From NCBI GenBank assembly GCA_020024325.1, contig JAHHTY010000044.1, positions 1 through 18,239 of the forward strand: a DNA stretch of 18,239 nucleotides. The letters run 5' to 3'. The translations under genes were made by a program, and so were the position numbers. Shown here piece by piece: positions 7,275-14,019 of the stretch. Source of the DNA: Negativibacillus sp. Its GTDB lineage: Bacteria > Bacillota > Clostridia > Oscillospirales > Ruminococcaceae. How positions within the stretch are numbered: position 1 is the first letter of the stretch; every line of letters starts with the position of its first letter. The notes beneath the pieces are model-generated. The model was not told where the DNA came from, made no database searches, and worked only from the letters and a program-made list of their open reading frames with translations.

Positions 7275-8168
7275 ATGAAAAAAACCATTTTTACCGGCTC
7301 TGCTGTGGCAATCATTACCCCAATGAACCCCGATGAATCAATTAACTATGATAAACTTGGGCAGCTGATTGATTATCAAATTGAAAACGGAACCGACGCT
7401 ATTGTTATCTGCGGTACCACCGGGGAATCTGCCACTATGACCGACCAAGAACACGTGGATTGCATTGAATATGCTGTAAAGCGTACAGCCGGTCGTGTTC
7501 CTGTTATTGCAGGGGCTGGCAGCAACCATACCTCCTATGCTGTATGGATGTCTAAAGAAGCAAAACGTGTCGGTGCAGATGCCCTGCTTCATGTTACACC
7601 ATATTACAACAAAACTTCCCCTCTGGGTCTGATTCGTCATTTCAATGTATTGGCTGATGCAACTGATCTTCCCATCGTTTTATACAACGTTCCTTCTCGA
7701 ACCGGTGTCAATCTCACCCCTTCCATCTGTCGTGAACTTTCAAAACATCCAAACATTGTTGGATTAAAAGAAGCCAGCGGCAACATCTCCCAAGTTGCAG
7801 AGATTGCTCAGCTATGCGGGGATGACCTTGACCTTTATTCCGGTAATGATGACCAAATTGTTCCGCTGTTATCTTTGGGTGCTAAGGGTATTATCTCTGT
7901 GCTGGCAAACATCATGCCAAAGCAAACTCATGATATCTGTCAGCTGTTCTTCGAGGGAAAAGTTGCTCAAAGCCGACAGCTTCAGTTAGAGCTGCTTCCT
8001 TTGATTCATGCTCTGTTTTCTGATGTTAACCCCATTCCAATTAAAGAAGCTGTCAATCTGATGGGCTGGAACTGTGGCGAATGCCGTTTGCCATTGGTTG
8101 GAATGCAGCCCCAGACAAAAGAGCAGTTAGCTGAAGAATTAAAACGCTTCCATCTGCTTTCCTGCTAA
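7275..8168 (+). CDS. dapA: 4-hydroxy-tetrahydrodipicolinate synthase
   Basis: DapA condenses pyruvate with aspartate semialdehyde, the first committed step of diaminopimelate/lysine synthesis. The ATG at 7275 gives 297 residues and has AAAGGG seven bases upstream; an in-frame TTG at 7251 would overlap asd and lacks a ribosome binding site. Active-site residues are all present: Thr48/Thr49 in CGTTGES, Tyr111 in TPYYNK, Tyr137 in YNVPSRTG with Arg142, and the Schiff-base Lys165 in GLKEASG. It is the second gene of the operon. A terminator-like hairpin separates it from dapB, suggesting that expression of the distal genes is reduced. Confidence 0.96.
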   Translation: MKKTIFTGSAVAIITPMNPDESINYDKLGQLIDYQIENGTDAIVICGTTGESATMTDQEHVDCIEYAVKRTAGRVPVIAGAGSNHTSYAVWMSKEAKRVGADALLHVTPYYNKTSPLGLIRHFNVLADATDLPIVLYNVPSRTGVNLTPSICRELSKHPNIVGLKEASGNISQVAEIAQLCGDDLDLYSGNDDQIVPLLSLGAKGIISVLANIMPKQTHDICQLFFEGKVAQSRQLQLELLPLIHALFSDVNPIPIKEAVNLMGWNCGECRLPLVGMQPQTKEQLAEELKRFHLLSC

Positions 8169-8178
8169 TCACTATCAA

Positions 8179-8220
8179 AACAGGGTTTGGAGAGGCTCCT
8201 GACCCTGTTATTTTATTTTT
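8179..8220 (+). terminator. Terminator-like hairpin between dapA and dapB
   Basis: AACAGGGT (8179-8186) pairs with ACCCTGTT (8202-8209), an inner GGAG/CTCC stem continues the hairpin, and ATTTTATTTTT follows. It begins 10 bases after the dapA stop and ends about 40 bases before dapB. As dapB has no obvious promoter, it may act as a partial terminator within the operon. Confidence 0.7.
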
Positions 8221-8258
8221 ATGAGTAAGATTGTTTATAAAAGAAAGGACGTTTTAAA

Positions 8259-9005
8259 ATGGTATCAATTCTTCTCTCCGGTGCAAGCGGAAAAATGGGG
8301 CAGGTTATCACCCAATCTGTTGCTGAACGCAATGATTGTCAAATTTCTGCCGGTTTAGATATTCACCCTTTTGCATCTGATTATCCTGTTTTTTCTAACC
8401 TGTCCGATTGCAATGTTTCCTGTGATGTTATCATTGATTTTTCACATCCATCGGTTACCCTTCCTTTGTTAGAATACGCTGTAAAAAACAAAATTCCGGC
8501 TGTCATTGCAACCACCGGTCTTTCCCCCGAGCAGGTAGACAGTTTAAAAGAAGCTTCAAAAACAATTCCGATTTTCTTTTCTGCCAATATGTCTTTGGGT
8601 ATTTCCCTGCTGTGCGAGCTTGCAAAAAAAGCTGCAAAGGTTTTGGGGAATGATTTTGATATTGAAATTATTGAAAAGCATCACAACCGCAAGGTAGACG
8701 CTCCAAGCGGCACTGCGCTGATGTTGGCTGACGCTATTTCAGAAGAACTTACCGAAGCTCCTCAATACACCTATGACCGTCACAGCCGCCGTGCAGCACG
8801 TTCTAAAAACGAAATTGGAATTCATGCGGTTCGTGGCGGAACCATTGTCGGTGAACATGAGATTATGTTTGCCGGACATGATGAGATTATTACCCTAAGT
8901 CATTCTGCGATGAGCAAAGAGATTTTTGCAACCGGTGCCATCAATGCCGCTCTTTTTTTAGTAAACCAAAAAGCAGGTCTTTACAATATGGGGGATTTAG
9001 TTTAA
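8259..9005 (+). CDS. dapB: 4-hydroxy-tetrahydrodipicolinate reductase
   Basis: DapB reduces the DapA product with NAD(P)H to tetrahydrodipicolinate. The 248-residue protein has the nucleotide loop GASGKMG (8-14), the IDFSHP and ATTG segments at about 59-64 and 84-87, and the catalytic signature EKHHNRKVDAPSGTA (139-153) with His141/His142 and Lys145. The length is normal though at the short end. AAAGGA at 8244-8249 lies nine bases before the ATG. It follows dapA in the same direction after a hairpin and precedes an ACT-domain gene by 62 bases. Confidence 0.96.
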   Translation: MVSILLSGASGKMGQVITQSVAERNDCQISAGLDIHPFASDYPVFSNLSDCNVSCDVIIDFSHPSVTLPLLEYAVKNKIPAVIATTGLSPEQVDSLKEASKTIPIFFSANMSLGISLLCELAKKAAKVLGNDFDIEIIEKHHNRKVDAPSGTALMLADAISEELTEAPQYTYDRHSRRAARSKNEIGIHAVRGGTIVGEHEIMFAGHDEIITLSHSAMSKEIFATGAINAALFLVNQKAGLYNMGDLV

Positions 9006-9067
9006 GATATTAACATCAAATAGTATCCTGAATCTTACCCCTAATGGGAGAAAGGATTTTTATTGTT

Positions 9068-9532
9068 ATGTATGGTGTTAGTAAAATTTCTGTAACAGAG
9101 GACATCTCTCTCATCAGCTTTAATCATATCCCACATGACCTTTCAGTTGCCGCACAGATTATGACCGAATTTTCTCGTCAAAATATCAATATTGATATGA
9201 TTTCTCAATCTGCTCCTGTGGGAGAAACCTCCAATATTTCCTTTACAGTTCATTCAGATGATGTTGTTTCTGCACTGTCTGTCATCCAGCGTTTCAGAGA
9301 GCGTTATCCTTGGGTCCGACCGATTGTTTCAAACGGTAATTGTCAAATCCAGCTTTTCGGTGAAGAGATGAAATCCCGTCCGGGGGTTGCTGCTCAGGCA
9401 TTTTCTCTTGTGTCAGCTGTAACCAATGAAATTATGTTCATTACAACCTCTGAGGTGGATATTTCAATTCTCATTGCACAACATGAACTTCCTGCTGTTC
9501 TTGAAGCTCTCAAGCGGTATTATGAGGTATAA
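9068..9532 (+). CDS. Stand-alone tandem-ACT protein, aspartokinase regulatory-subunit-like
   Basis: The 154-residue protein lacks any kinase domain but resembles the C-terminal regulatory half of aspartate kinase. Two ACT-type modules can be read. One is at about 10-85, with the NINIDMISQS segment typical of aspartokinase ACT1 and TSNISFTV as its strand. A second follows SRPGVAAQAFSLVSAV at about 108-150, with TTSEVDISILI. The ATG at 9068 is chosen because AGAAAGGA lies 11 bases before it; the ATG at 9044 lies upstream of that ribosome binding site. In Bacillus the aspartokinase II beta subunit is made from an internal start in lysC; here it would be a separate gene in the lysine operon. Likely role (inference): amino-acid sensing for an aspartokinase encoded elsewhere. 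Confidence 0.82.
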   Translation: MYGVSKISVTEDISLISFNHIPHDLSVAAQIMTEFSRQNINIDMISQSAPVGETSNISFTVHSDDVVSALSVIQRFRERYPWVRPIVSNGNCQIQLFGEEMKSRPGVAAQAFSLVSAVTNEIMFITTSEVDISILIAQHELPAVLEALKRYYEV

Positions 9533-9535
9533 TAA

Positions 9536-9721
9536 ATGAAGGAGCTTCATTGCATCGACTGTCGGTATTGCTGGCAGGACAATCGCAGCACCGATTACCG
9601 CAGACCTCCCTGCTATTTTTGCAAAAAGAAAGGAAGCTTTTTCAGCCGAAACTATCGGATTGGAGAAGCAACCCGCATTGATCCTCAACAAAAAATCTGT
9701 GAAAAATTTGTGGCAAAATAA
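9536..9721 (+). CDS. Small cysteine-rich protein, possible metal-binding knuckle
   Basis: This 61-residue protein starts three bases after the ACT gene's stop and has GAGG (9524-9527) eight bases upstream, so it is likely translated in coupling with its neighbour. An N-terminal C-x2-C-x2-C (Cys 6, 9, 12) and a C-x2-C (Cys 26, 29) could hold a metal ion, and a final Cys lies in KICEKF. The layout resembles small Clostridial CxxC proteins of unknown function. A strong terminator begins three bases after its stop, marking it as the last gene of the lysine operon. I cannot assign a function; the ribosome binding site, tight spacing and terminator make it likely to be a real gene. Confidence 0.7.
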   Translation: MKELHCIDCRYCWQDNRSTDYRRPPCYFCKKKGSFFSRNYRIGEATRIDPQQKICEKFVAK

Positions 9722-9724
9722 AGT

Positions 9725-9764
9725 AAACCGGATTTTGATAAGTTTATCAAAATCCGGTTTTTTT
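9725..9764 (+). terminator. Intrinsic terminator ending the lysine operon
   Basis: A perfect 16-bp inverted repeat (9725-9740 with 9745-9760, ACCGGATTTTGATA arm), a four-base loop and a continuing T-run (9758-9764). It may also act on the leftward small membrane-protein transcript, which ends at 9828. Confidence 0.92.
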
Positions 9765-9827
9765 CTGTGTTTTGCAGAAGTTTCTACATTGTTTTTAAAG
9801 TTGATGGTGCTGTATACCGCTATAAAA

Positions 9828-10001
9828 TCAGCAAACTTTTTTACAGGAAAGTATCGTTTCCTGTGAAAAATCTTCCTCATAATCATCGCTGACCTGTGTC
9901 CACTCAATCAGCCCCGGTACCCATTCTACAATTATTCCGCACAGACCCAAAAGAAAGATTCCCGCAAAAAATATTCCAAAAACCAATAATGCTGATAACA
10001 T
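9828..10001 (-). CDS. 57-residue single-pass membrane protein, divergent from the LexA-like repressor
   Basis: A short gene: ATG at 9999-10001 with a perfect GGAGGAG (10007-10013) five bases upstream, and a TGA stop at 9828-9830. Residues 1-25 form one hydrophobic helix (MLSALLVFGIFFAGIFLLGL and onward). An aromatic stretch EWVPGLIEWTQ and an acidic segment SDDYEEDF follow, and the C-terminus is SCKKVC. No known family is recognised. A promoter on this strand at 10168-10196 is embedded in operator-like palindromes, and another palindrome (10024-10036) lies 22 bases before the ATG. By position it resembles the SOS-induced membrane protein YneA, which is divergent from lexA in Bacillus, but it has no LysM domain. 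Function is inferred only from context. Confidence 0.75.
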   Translation of the reverse strand: MLSALLVFGIFFAGIFLLGLCGIIVEWVPGLIEWTQVSDDYEEDFSQETILSCKKVC

Positions 10002-10023
10002 TTTTTCTCCTCCACTTTATAAA

Positions 10024-10036
10024 TTGCACAGTGCAA
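10024..10036. promoter_or_regulatory. Operator-like palindrome A (TTGCACAGTGCAA)
   Basis: A perfect palindrome (15 bp including flanking A/T, 10023-10037) lies just upstream of the small membrane-protein ribosome binding site. It shares the TTGC-N5-GCAA half-sites with three sites near the repressor. Bound repressor here could block a second promoter or stop elongating polymerase. Confidence 0.65.
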
Positions 10037-10167
10037 TAATATATTTAAAAAAATCGGAATCTTTTACTGCGCCGACAAAGATAAATTGTTAATAACAAAC
10101 TTTTTTCTTTTATATTCTCTTTGTTTCTACATTTTAGATTCATTTTGAACAATATTTCTATAACTTG

Positions 10168-10209
10168 ATTTTAGCACTATGCAAAGAATAAGTCAATAGC
10201 ACAGCGCAA
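10168..10209 (-). promoter_or_regulatory. Leftward promoter overlapped by operator-like sites B and C
   Basis: On the minus strand, TTGACT (10191-10196), a 17-base spacer and TAAAAT (10168-10173) make a good sigma-A promoter. Site B, TAGCACTATGCAA (10172-10184), fills the spacer and touches the -10. Site C, TAGCACAGCGCAA (10197-10209), abuts the -35. A protein on these sites would shut this promoter. The transcript would have a leader of about 160 nucleotides before the small membrane-protein gene. Confidence 0.7.
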
Positions 10210-10226
10210 TTATTTTTATTTTTTGG

Positions 10227-10255
10227 TTGCGTCCTGCAATATTGCGTGGTATAAT
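10227..10255 (+). promoter_or_regulatory. Promoter of the repressor gene overlapped by operator-like site D
   Basis: TTGCGT (10227-10232), a 17-base spacer and TATAAT (10250-10255) precede the GTG start at 10278. Site D, TTGCGTCCTGCAA (10227-10239), covers the -35, which points to autorepression. Transcription would begin near 10262, leaving a leader of about 16 bases. Confidence 0.72.
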
Positions 10256-10277
10256 ATTTATAAAAGGAGGGAATCCT

Positions 10278-10934
10278 GTGGAAAAAAACATCCAAACCGG
10301 AAAACGTATCCAATCCAGACGAGAAGAACTGGGAATGAATCTTGGGGACATCGCCAAAGAGGTCGGTGTGGCTGTTTCAACGATACAGCGCTATGAAAAA
10401 GGTAAAATTGAAAAGATTAAACTTCCTGTTATTGAAGCGATTGCAAAATCCCTTCAGGTAGACCCTGCATGGCTGCTGGGTCAAACAGAACAAATGCAGC
10501 CTTCCTCCCATATAGAAGTATCTTCTATCAATAATTTGATTCCGTTACCTAAAACATATCAAATCCCTTTGATTGGGGAAATTGCCTGCGGAACCCCTAT
10601 TCTTGCTGAAGAAAACATCGAAGAAATTTTAGATGTTCCACAGCGCATCAAAGCTGACTTTGCCTTACGCTGCCATGGTGACAGCATGATTGATGTCCAC
10701 ATTCACGATGGCGATATTGTTTATATCCGTAAACAATCTGATGTTGACAATGGCTCGATTGCCGCTGTCTGTATCGAAAATTCTGCCACATTGAAAAGAG
10801 TATACAAATACCCCGACAAGTTGGTTCTTTCCCCTGCAAACCCACAGTACGAACCTCTTGTCTATACAGGCGATGAACTTTCTCAGGTTCGCATTCTCGG
10901 AAAGGCTGTTGGTTTCACCAGTCTAATCGAATAA
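10278..10934 (+). CDS. LexA/HdiR-like repressor: XRE helix-turn-helix plus S24 self-cleaving domain
   Basis: A 218-residue transcriptional regulator. Residues 5-67 form an XRE (HTH_3) DNA-binding domain, with DIAKEVGVAVSTIQRYEKG as the helix-turn-helix. Residues 95-212 are an S24/LexA peptidase domain with a Cys104-Gly105 cleavage site in GEIACGTP, catalytic Ser136 in CHGDSM and Lys173 in ATLKRV. Such proteins cleave themselves when stimulated by RecA filaments, releasing their targets. The GTG at 10278 is the start: GGAGGG lies six bases upstream, and the alternative TTG at 10227 lies in the -35, ahead of transcription. It is not classical LexA, whose DNA-binding domain is a winged helix, but resembles HdiR/phage-type repressors. 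Likely targets are its own promoter and the divergent membrane-protein gene. Confidence 0.9.
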   Translation: MEKNIQTGKRIQSRREELGMNLGDIAKEVGVAVSTIQRYEKGKIEKIKLPVIEAIAKSLQVDPAWLLGQTEQMQPSSHIEVSSINNLIPLPKTYQIPLIGEIACGTPILAEENIEEILDVPQRIKADFALRCHGDSMIDVHIHDGDIVYIRKQSDVDNGSIAAVCIENSATLKRVYKYPDKLVLSPANPQYEPLVYTGDELSQVRILGKAVGFTSLIE

Positions 10935-10977
10935 GCAAAATTCACCTTTCTAACACATAAAAAGCACCGATGTAATT

Positions 10978-11401
10978 TGAAGTGCCCCCAAAAGTTAAAC
11001 AGTATTTTGAATTAAAAATTAACTAAGCTGCCGAAAGGGCTTGTTGTCTGTGCAAAGCAGGCGGCAGGTCCTTTCACTTTGCCTTTATTCATTTGTTATT
11101 GTTCAATCAGTTCTGGTTTAAAGTGTCCCATAGACTCAAATTCTTGCAGATAGAGCAGTTCTCTTTTGAGCAGACCGAAAAAGTTTTCAATGACAGCATT
11201 GTCCAAACACTTTCCCTTACTGCTCATACTTTAGCGGATGCCAAATCTCTCTGCTGTTTGCAGCAACTAAACCTTTCTCTGCACATTGTTTCTAGCACCA
11301 TTTACCTAAACTTTGGTGTGTATCTTTTATTTTGGGTGTAATAAAGCAACCCCACTTCTTATCCAGTATATTATACTGTCTAACAAATGGGGCAGAGTTC
11401 A
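10978..11401 (-). mobile_element. IS3-family (IS150-like) insertion sequence remnant, 424 bp
   Basis: Both ends of an IS3-type element survive. The plus-strand end begins TGAAGTGCCCCC (10978), and the opposite end, read on the minus strand from 11401, begins TGAACTCTGCCCC. Both continue into GTTA-ACAGTAT-like sequence. ATT flanks both sides (10975-10977 and 11402-11404), as a 3-bp target duplication. A complete element would be about 1.4-1.5 kb; most of the interior is gone. It lies 43 bases after the repressor gene. The remaining sequence 11402-11560 holds no feature I can support. Confidence 0.8.
11023..11263 (-). pseudogene. IS3-family transposase (OrfB) C-terminal fragment, decayed
   Basis: On the minus strand the translated fragments read FGIR-stop-SMSSKGKCLDNAVIENFF, LLKRELLYLQEFESMGHF, then after a frame change IKAK-stop-KDLPPALHRQQALSAA. 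These match the C-terminal end of the rve integrase domain in IS150-group transposases, including the conserved Glu of IENFFG. At least two nonsense changes (apparently CAA to TAA and TTA to TGA) and a small internal deletion with frameshift destroy the frame. The N-terminal half is missing. No activity can be expected. Confidence 0.85.
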
Positions 11402-11560
11402 ATTTTATATCACTACTCTTTTTTCAATTATCCGCTTCTTGAATTAAAGACGCTCATAAGTTTTAGTCTGTGAAAATTTCTATCTCATCTTATTTCGATT
11501 TACTAATACAAGCAAATTTTACTTGCAAAATATCTTAATACCTAATTTATTATAAAACCA

Positions 11561-11592
11561 AAAAGCTCCCTGAACAAAATCAGGGAGCTTTT
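11561..11592. terminator. Intrinsic terminator after nfnB
   Basis: AAAAGCTCCCTGA (11561-11573) pairs perfectly with TCAGGGAGCTTTT (11580-11592) around a six-base loop, with T-runs on both sides. It lies 18 bases past the nfnB stop on the minus strand. Confidence 0.9.
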
Positions 11593-11610
11593 CTTTAAGC
11601 CATATAATGA

Positions 11611-12999
11611 CTATTTATTCTGGATGTACTCGTCAATAGAAGCAGCAGCAGTTTTGCCTGCACCCATTGCAAGAATTACAGTAGCAGCGCCTGTTACAGC
11701 GTCACCGCCTGCATATACACCTTCACGGGTGGTAGCCATATGGTCGTCTGCAACAAGGCAACCACGTTTGTTTGCTTCCAGACCCTCTGTTGTTGTTCTA
11801 ATCAGTGGGTTTGGAGAAGTACCGATAGACATAACAACAGTGTCAACCGGAATTTCATAGTTAGAGCCTTCGATTGGCATTGGACGACGACGACCGGAAG
11901 CATCTGGTTCACCCAGTTCCATCTTGATGCACTCGATGGATTTTACGCTGCCGTTTTCATCACCATGAATCTTAATAGGGTTATTAAGAAGCATGAATTC
12001 GATGCCTTCTTCTTTTGCATGATGTACTTCTTCAGCACGAGCTGGCAGCTCTGCTTCGGAACGTCTGTAAATGATGTAAACGTGTTCAGCACCCAATCTC
12101 ATAGCACTTCTTGCAGCGTCCATTGCAACGTTACCGCCGCCAACTACTGCAACAGATTTGCCTTTTCTGATTGGAGTGTCGTACTCGTCCAGGTAAGCTT
12201 TCATCAGGTTGATTCTGGTCAGGAACTCGTTTGCGGAGTATACGCCAACCAGGTCTTCGCCTTCGATGCCCATGAACACCGGCAGACCTGCACCGGAGCC
12301 TACGAATACAGCTTCAAAGCCCATATCGTTTACCAGCTCGTCGATGGAAAGAACTTTACCGATAACCATGTTGGTCATCACTTTAACGCCCATCTTCTCC
12401 AGACCTTCAACCTCTTTCTGAACGATTGCTTTTGGAAGTCTGAATTCAGGAATTCCGTAAACCAGTACGCCGCCTGCTTTGTGGAATGCTTCAAAAATGG
12501 TAACTTCGTAACCTTTCTTTGCAAGGTCGCCTGCACAGGTCAGACCTGCAGGGCCGGCACCGATGATAGCAACTTTGTGACCATTGGAAACCGGTTTTTC
12601 GATTTCGTGTTTGCCATTTTTCATATCCCAGTCAGCAGCAAATCTTTCCAGACGACCGATTGCAACCGGTTCGCCTTTGATGCCACGAACACATTTGGAT
12701 TCACACTGTGTTTCCTGTGGGCACACACGACCGCAAACTGCTGGCAGGGCGCTGGTTTCTTTAATTGCAGAGCAAGCATCTGCAAAATTGCCCTCTGCAA
12801 TCAGTTTGATGAATTTTGGAATCTGTACATTAACAGGACAACCGTTAACGCATGGCATATGTTTACAGTTCAGACAACGCTGTGCTTCTTCAATTGCCAT
12901 TTCTTCTGTATATCCATAGGAAACTTCTTCAAAGTTTCTAGCTCTTACTTTTGGGTCTTGCTCCGGCATAGGGAGTTTTGTCATACTCATATTAGGCAT
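11611..12999 (-). CDS. nfnB: NfnB / NADPH-dependent glutamate synthase small-subunit-like flavoprotein
   Basis: This 462-residue iron-sulfur flavoprotein is the large subunit of NADH-dependent reduced ferredoxin:NADP+ oxidoreductase, often annotated gltA or gltD-like. The N-terminal domain carries eight cysteines for two [4Fe-4S] clusters: Cys42, 45, 50, 54 (CLNCKHMPCVNGC) and Cys89, 93, 99, 103. GAGPAG (147-152) starts the FAD-binding fold and GGGNVAMDAARSA (287-299) the NADP(H)-binding fold. The C-terminal VYAGGDAVTGAATVILAMG is the usual flavin-contact segment. The ATG at 12999 is favoured by GAGAGGTG six bases upstream and overlaps the end of nfnA by 8 bases. Adjacency to nfnA supports NfnB over true glutamate synthase, since no large subunit is seen. 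Confidence 0.9.
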   Translation of the reverse strand: MPNMSMTKLPMPEQDPKVRARNFEEVSYGYTEEMAIEEAQRCLNCKHMPCVNGCPVNVQIPKFIKLIAEGNFADACSAIKETSALPAVCGRVCPQETQCESKCVRGIKGEPVAIGRLERFAADWDMKNGKHEIEKPVSNGHKVAIIGAGPAGLTCAGDLAKKGYEVTIFEAFHKAGGVLVYGIPEFRLPKAIVQKEVEGLEKMGVKVMTNMVIGKVLSIDELVNDMGFEAVFVGSGAGLPVFMGIEGEDLVGVYSANEFLTRINLMKAYLDEYDTPIRKGKSVAVVGGGNVAMDAARSAMRLGAEHVYIIYRRSEAELPARAEEVHHAKEEGIEFMLLNNPIKIHGDENGSVKSIECIKMELGEPDASGRRRPMPIEGSNYEIPVDTVVMSIGTSPNPLIRTTTEGLEANKRGCLVADDHMATTREGVYAGGDAVTGAATVILAMGAGKTAAASIDEYIQNK

Positions 13000-13831
13000 T
13001 ATAAGCACCTCTCAGTCTGCAATGTTCGCTATCGTGCTGTTCCTGAGCTTTATTTGTGCTGTTACGTTTCATAAGCTCATCAAAATTTACTTTGTGTCCG
13101 TCGAAGTCAGGGCCGTCAACGCAAGCGAACTTAATTTCGCCGCCTACATTTACACGACAACCGCCACACATACCGGTACCGTCAATCATAATTGGGTTGA
13201 GGGATACGATAGTTTTGATTGCTTTTGGTCTGGTAACTTCGGAAACAAACTTCATCATTGGAACCGGACCGATTGCGATAACAGCATCATAATCTCTGCC
13301 TTCGTCAATCAGCTGCTGCAGTTTAACAGTTACAAAGCCCTGTTCGCCGTATGTGCCGTCATCGGTCATAACATACAGGTTATCTGCAACTGCGCGCATT
13401 TCGTCCTCAATGATAACGATATCTTTGGAACGGAAGCCTGCGATCATATCAACATGAGCGCCCATATTATGCAGTGCTTTTGCCTGTGGGTAAGCAATAG
13501 CACAGCCAACGCCTCCGCCGATTACGCAAACATTTTTAAGACCTTCCAGATGGGTTGGAATGCCCAGAGGACCAACAACGTCCAGAAGAGCGTCACCGGC
13601 TTCCATTGCACCCAACATTTTAGTGGAACGACCTACCATCTGAACAATCAGAGTGATAGTTCCTTTTTCTCTGTCATAGTCTGCAACTGTCAGAGGAACA
13701 CGTTCACCCTGCTCGTCGATACGGAAAATAATAAACTGACCCGGGAGAACTTTTTTTGCGATAAACGGAGCTTCTATTTCTACAAGAACAACAGCATCGT
13801 TTAACAGCTTTTTGTTTACGATTTTATACAC
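12992..13831 (-). CDS. nfnA: NfnA / sulfide dehydrogenase-type FAD/NAD-binding subunit
   Basis: This 279-residue protein is a ferredoxin-NADP reductase-like subunit related to PyrK and SudB. With NfnB it forms the bifurcating transhydrogenase that couples NADH and reduced ferredoxin to NADP+ reduction in anaerobes. An FAD-binding beta-barrel covers about 1-95 (RVPLTVADYD at 44-53). The NAD-binding fold begins with VIGGGVGCAIAYP (103-115). A [2Fe-2S] site is formed by GTGMCGGC and ACVDGPDFDGH (Cys222, 225, 237, possibly with Asp217). The start is taken as the GTG at 13831 (MYKIVNKK), as GAGGTGA lies eight bases upstream; the GTG at 13843 falls inside that ribosome binding site. It overlaps nfnB by 8 bases, implying coupled translation. 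Confidence 0.9.
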   Translation of the reverse strand: MYKIVNKKLLNDAVVLVEIEAPFIAKKVLPGQFIIFRIDEQGERVPLTVADYDREKGTITLIVQMVGRSTKMLGAMEAGDALLDVVGPLGIPTHLEGLKNVCVIGGGVGCAIAYPQAKALHNMGAHVDMIAGFRSKDIVIIEDEMRAVADNLYVMTDDGTYGEQGFVTVKLQQLIDEGRDYDAVIAIGPVPMMKFVSEVTRPKAIKTIVSLNPIMIDGTGMCGGCRVNVGGEIKFACVDGPDFDGHKVNFDELMKRNSTNKAQEQHDSEHCRLRGAYNA

Positions 13832-13952
13832 TTGCAATCTCACCTCTCGAAAAATTCGACATATGCTGACAGAAAACTTTTCTCAACATCTTCCCCGAAG
13901 CAGCAAAGCTTTCTGTTTTGCCCTTTTTATTATGCCTTACATATTCAAACTG

Positions 13953-14019
13953 ATTATACCTGAAAATCGGTACAGTTTGTCCCAGAAAATAGTTTACCTT
14001 TCTATCGTTATTTTGTCAA
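13953..14019 (-). promoter_or_regulatory. Tandem promoter region of nfnA-nfnB
   Basis: On the minus strand, a perfect TTGACA (14014-14019), a 17-base spacer and TAAACT (13991-13996) form one promoter. About 38 bases downstream is a perfect TATAAT (13953-13958) with a weaker -35. The leader of 120-160 bases contains a TCGAA/TTCGA hairpin (13847-13859) beside the ribosome binding site. From 14020 to 14177 only AT-rich sequence is seen. Confidence 0.65.

Noticed and set aside
9464..9907. 147-codon minus-strand open frame across the end of the lysine operon
   Set aside because: It crosses the operon terminator and the Cys-rich gene on the other strand, with no ribosome binding site. The 57-residue gene in the neighbouring frame has far better signals.
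10043..10141. Possible leader peptide (about 32 codons, minus strand) within the small membrane-protein leader
   Set aside because: It has no Shine-Dalgarno sequence and unremarkable composition; it probably arises by chance in AT-rich DNA.
10935..10977. AAAAAGCACCGATG after the repressor gene as half of a terminator split by the IS
   Set aside because: No matching CATCGGTGC arm is found beyond the IS remnant, so the idea has no support.
11740..13074. 444-codon plus-strand open frame opposite nfnB
   Set aside because: It is antisense to the well-conserved nfnB and the end of nfnA, is rich in Cys/Phe/His as expected for a shadow frame, and has no ribosome binding site.
13022..13804. 260-codon plus-strand open frame opposite nfnA
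   Set aside because: It is a shadow of nfnA on the other strand, with no domain features or initiation signals.
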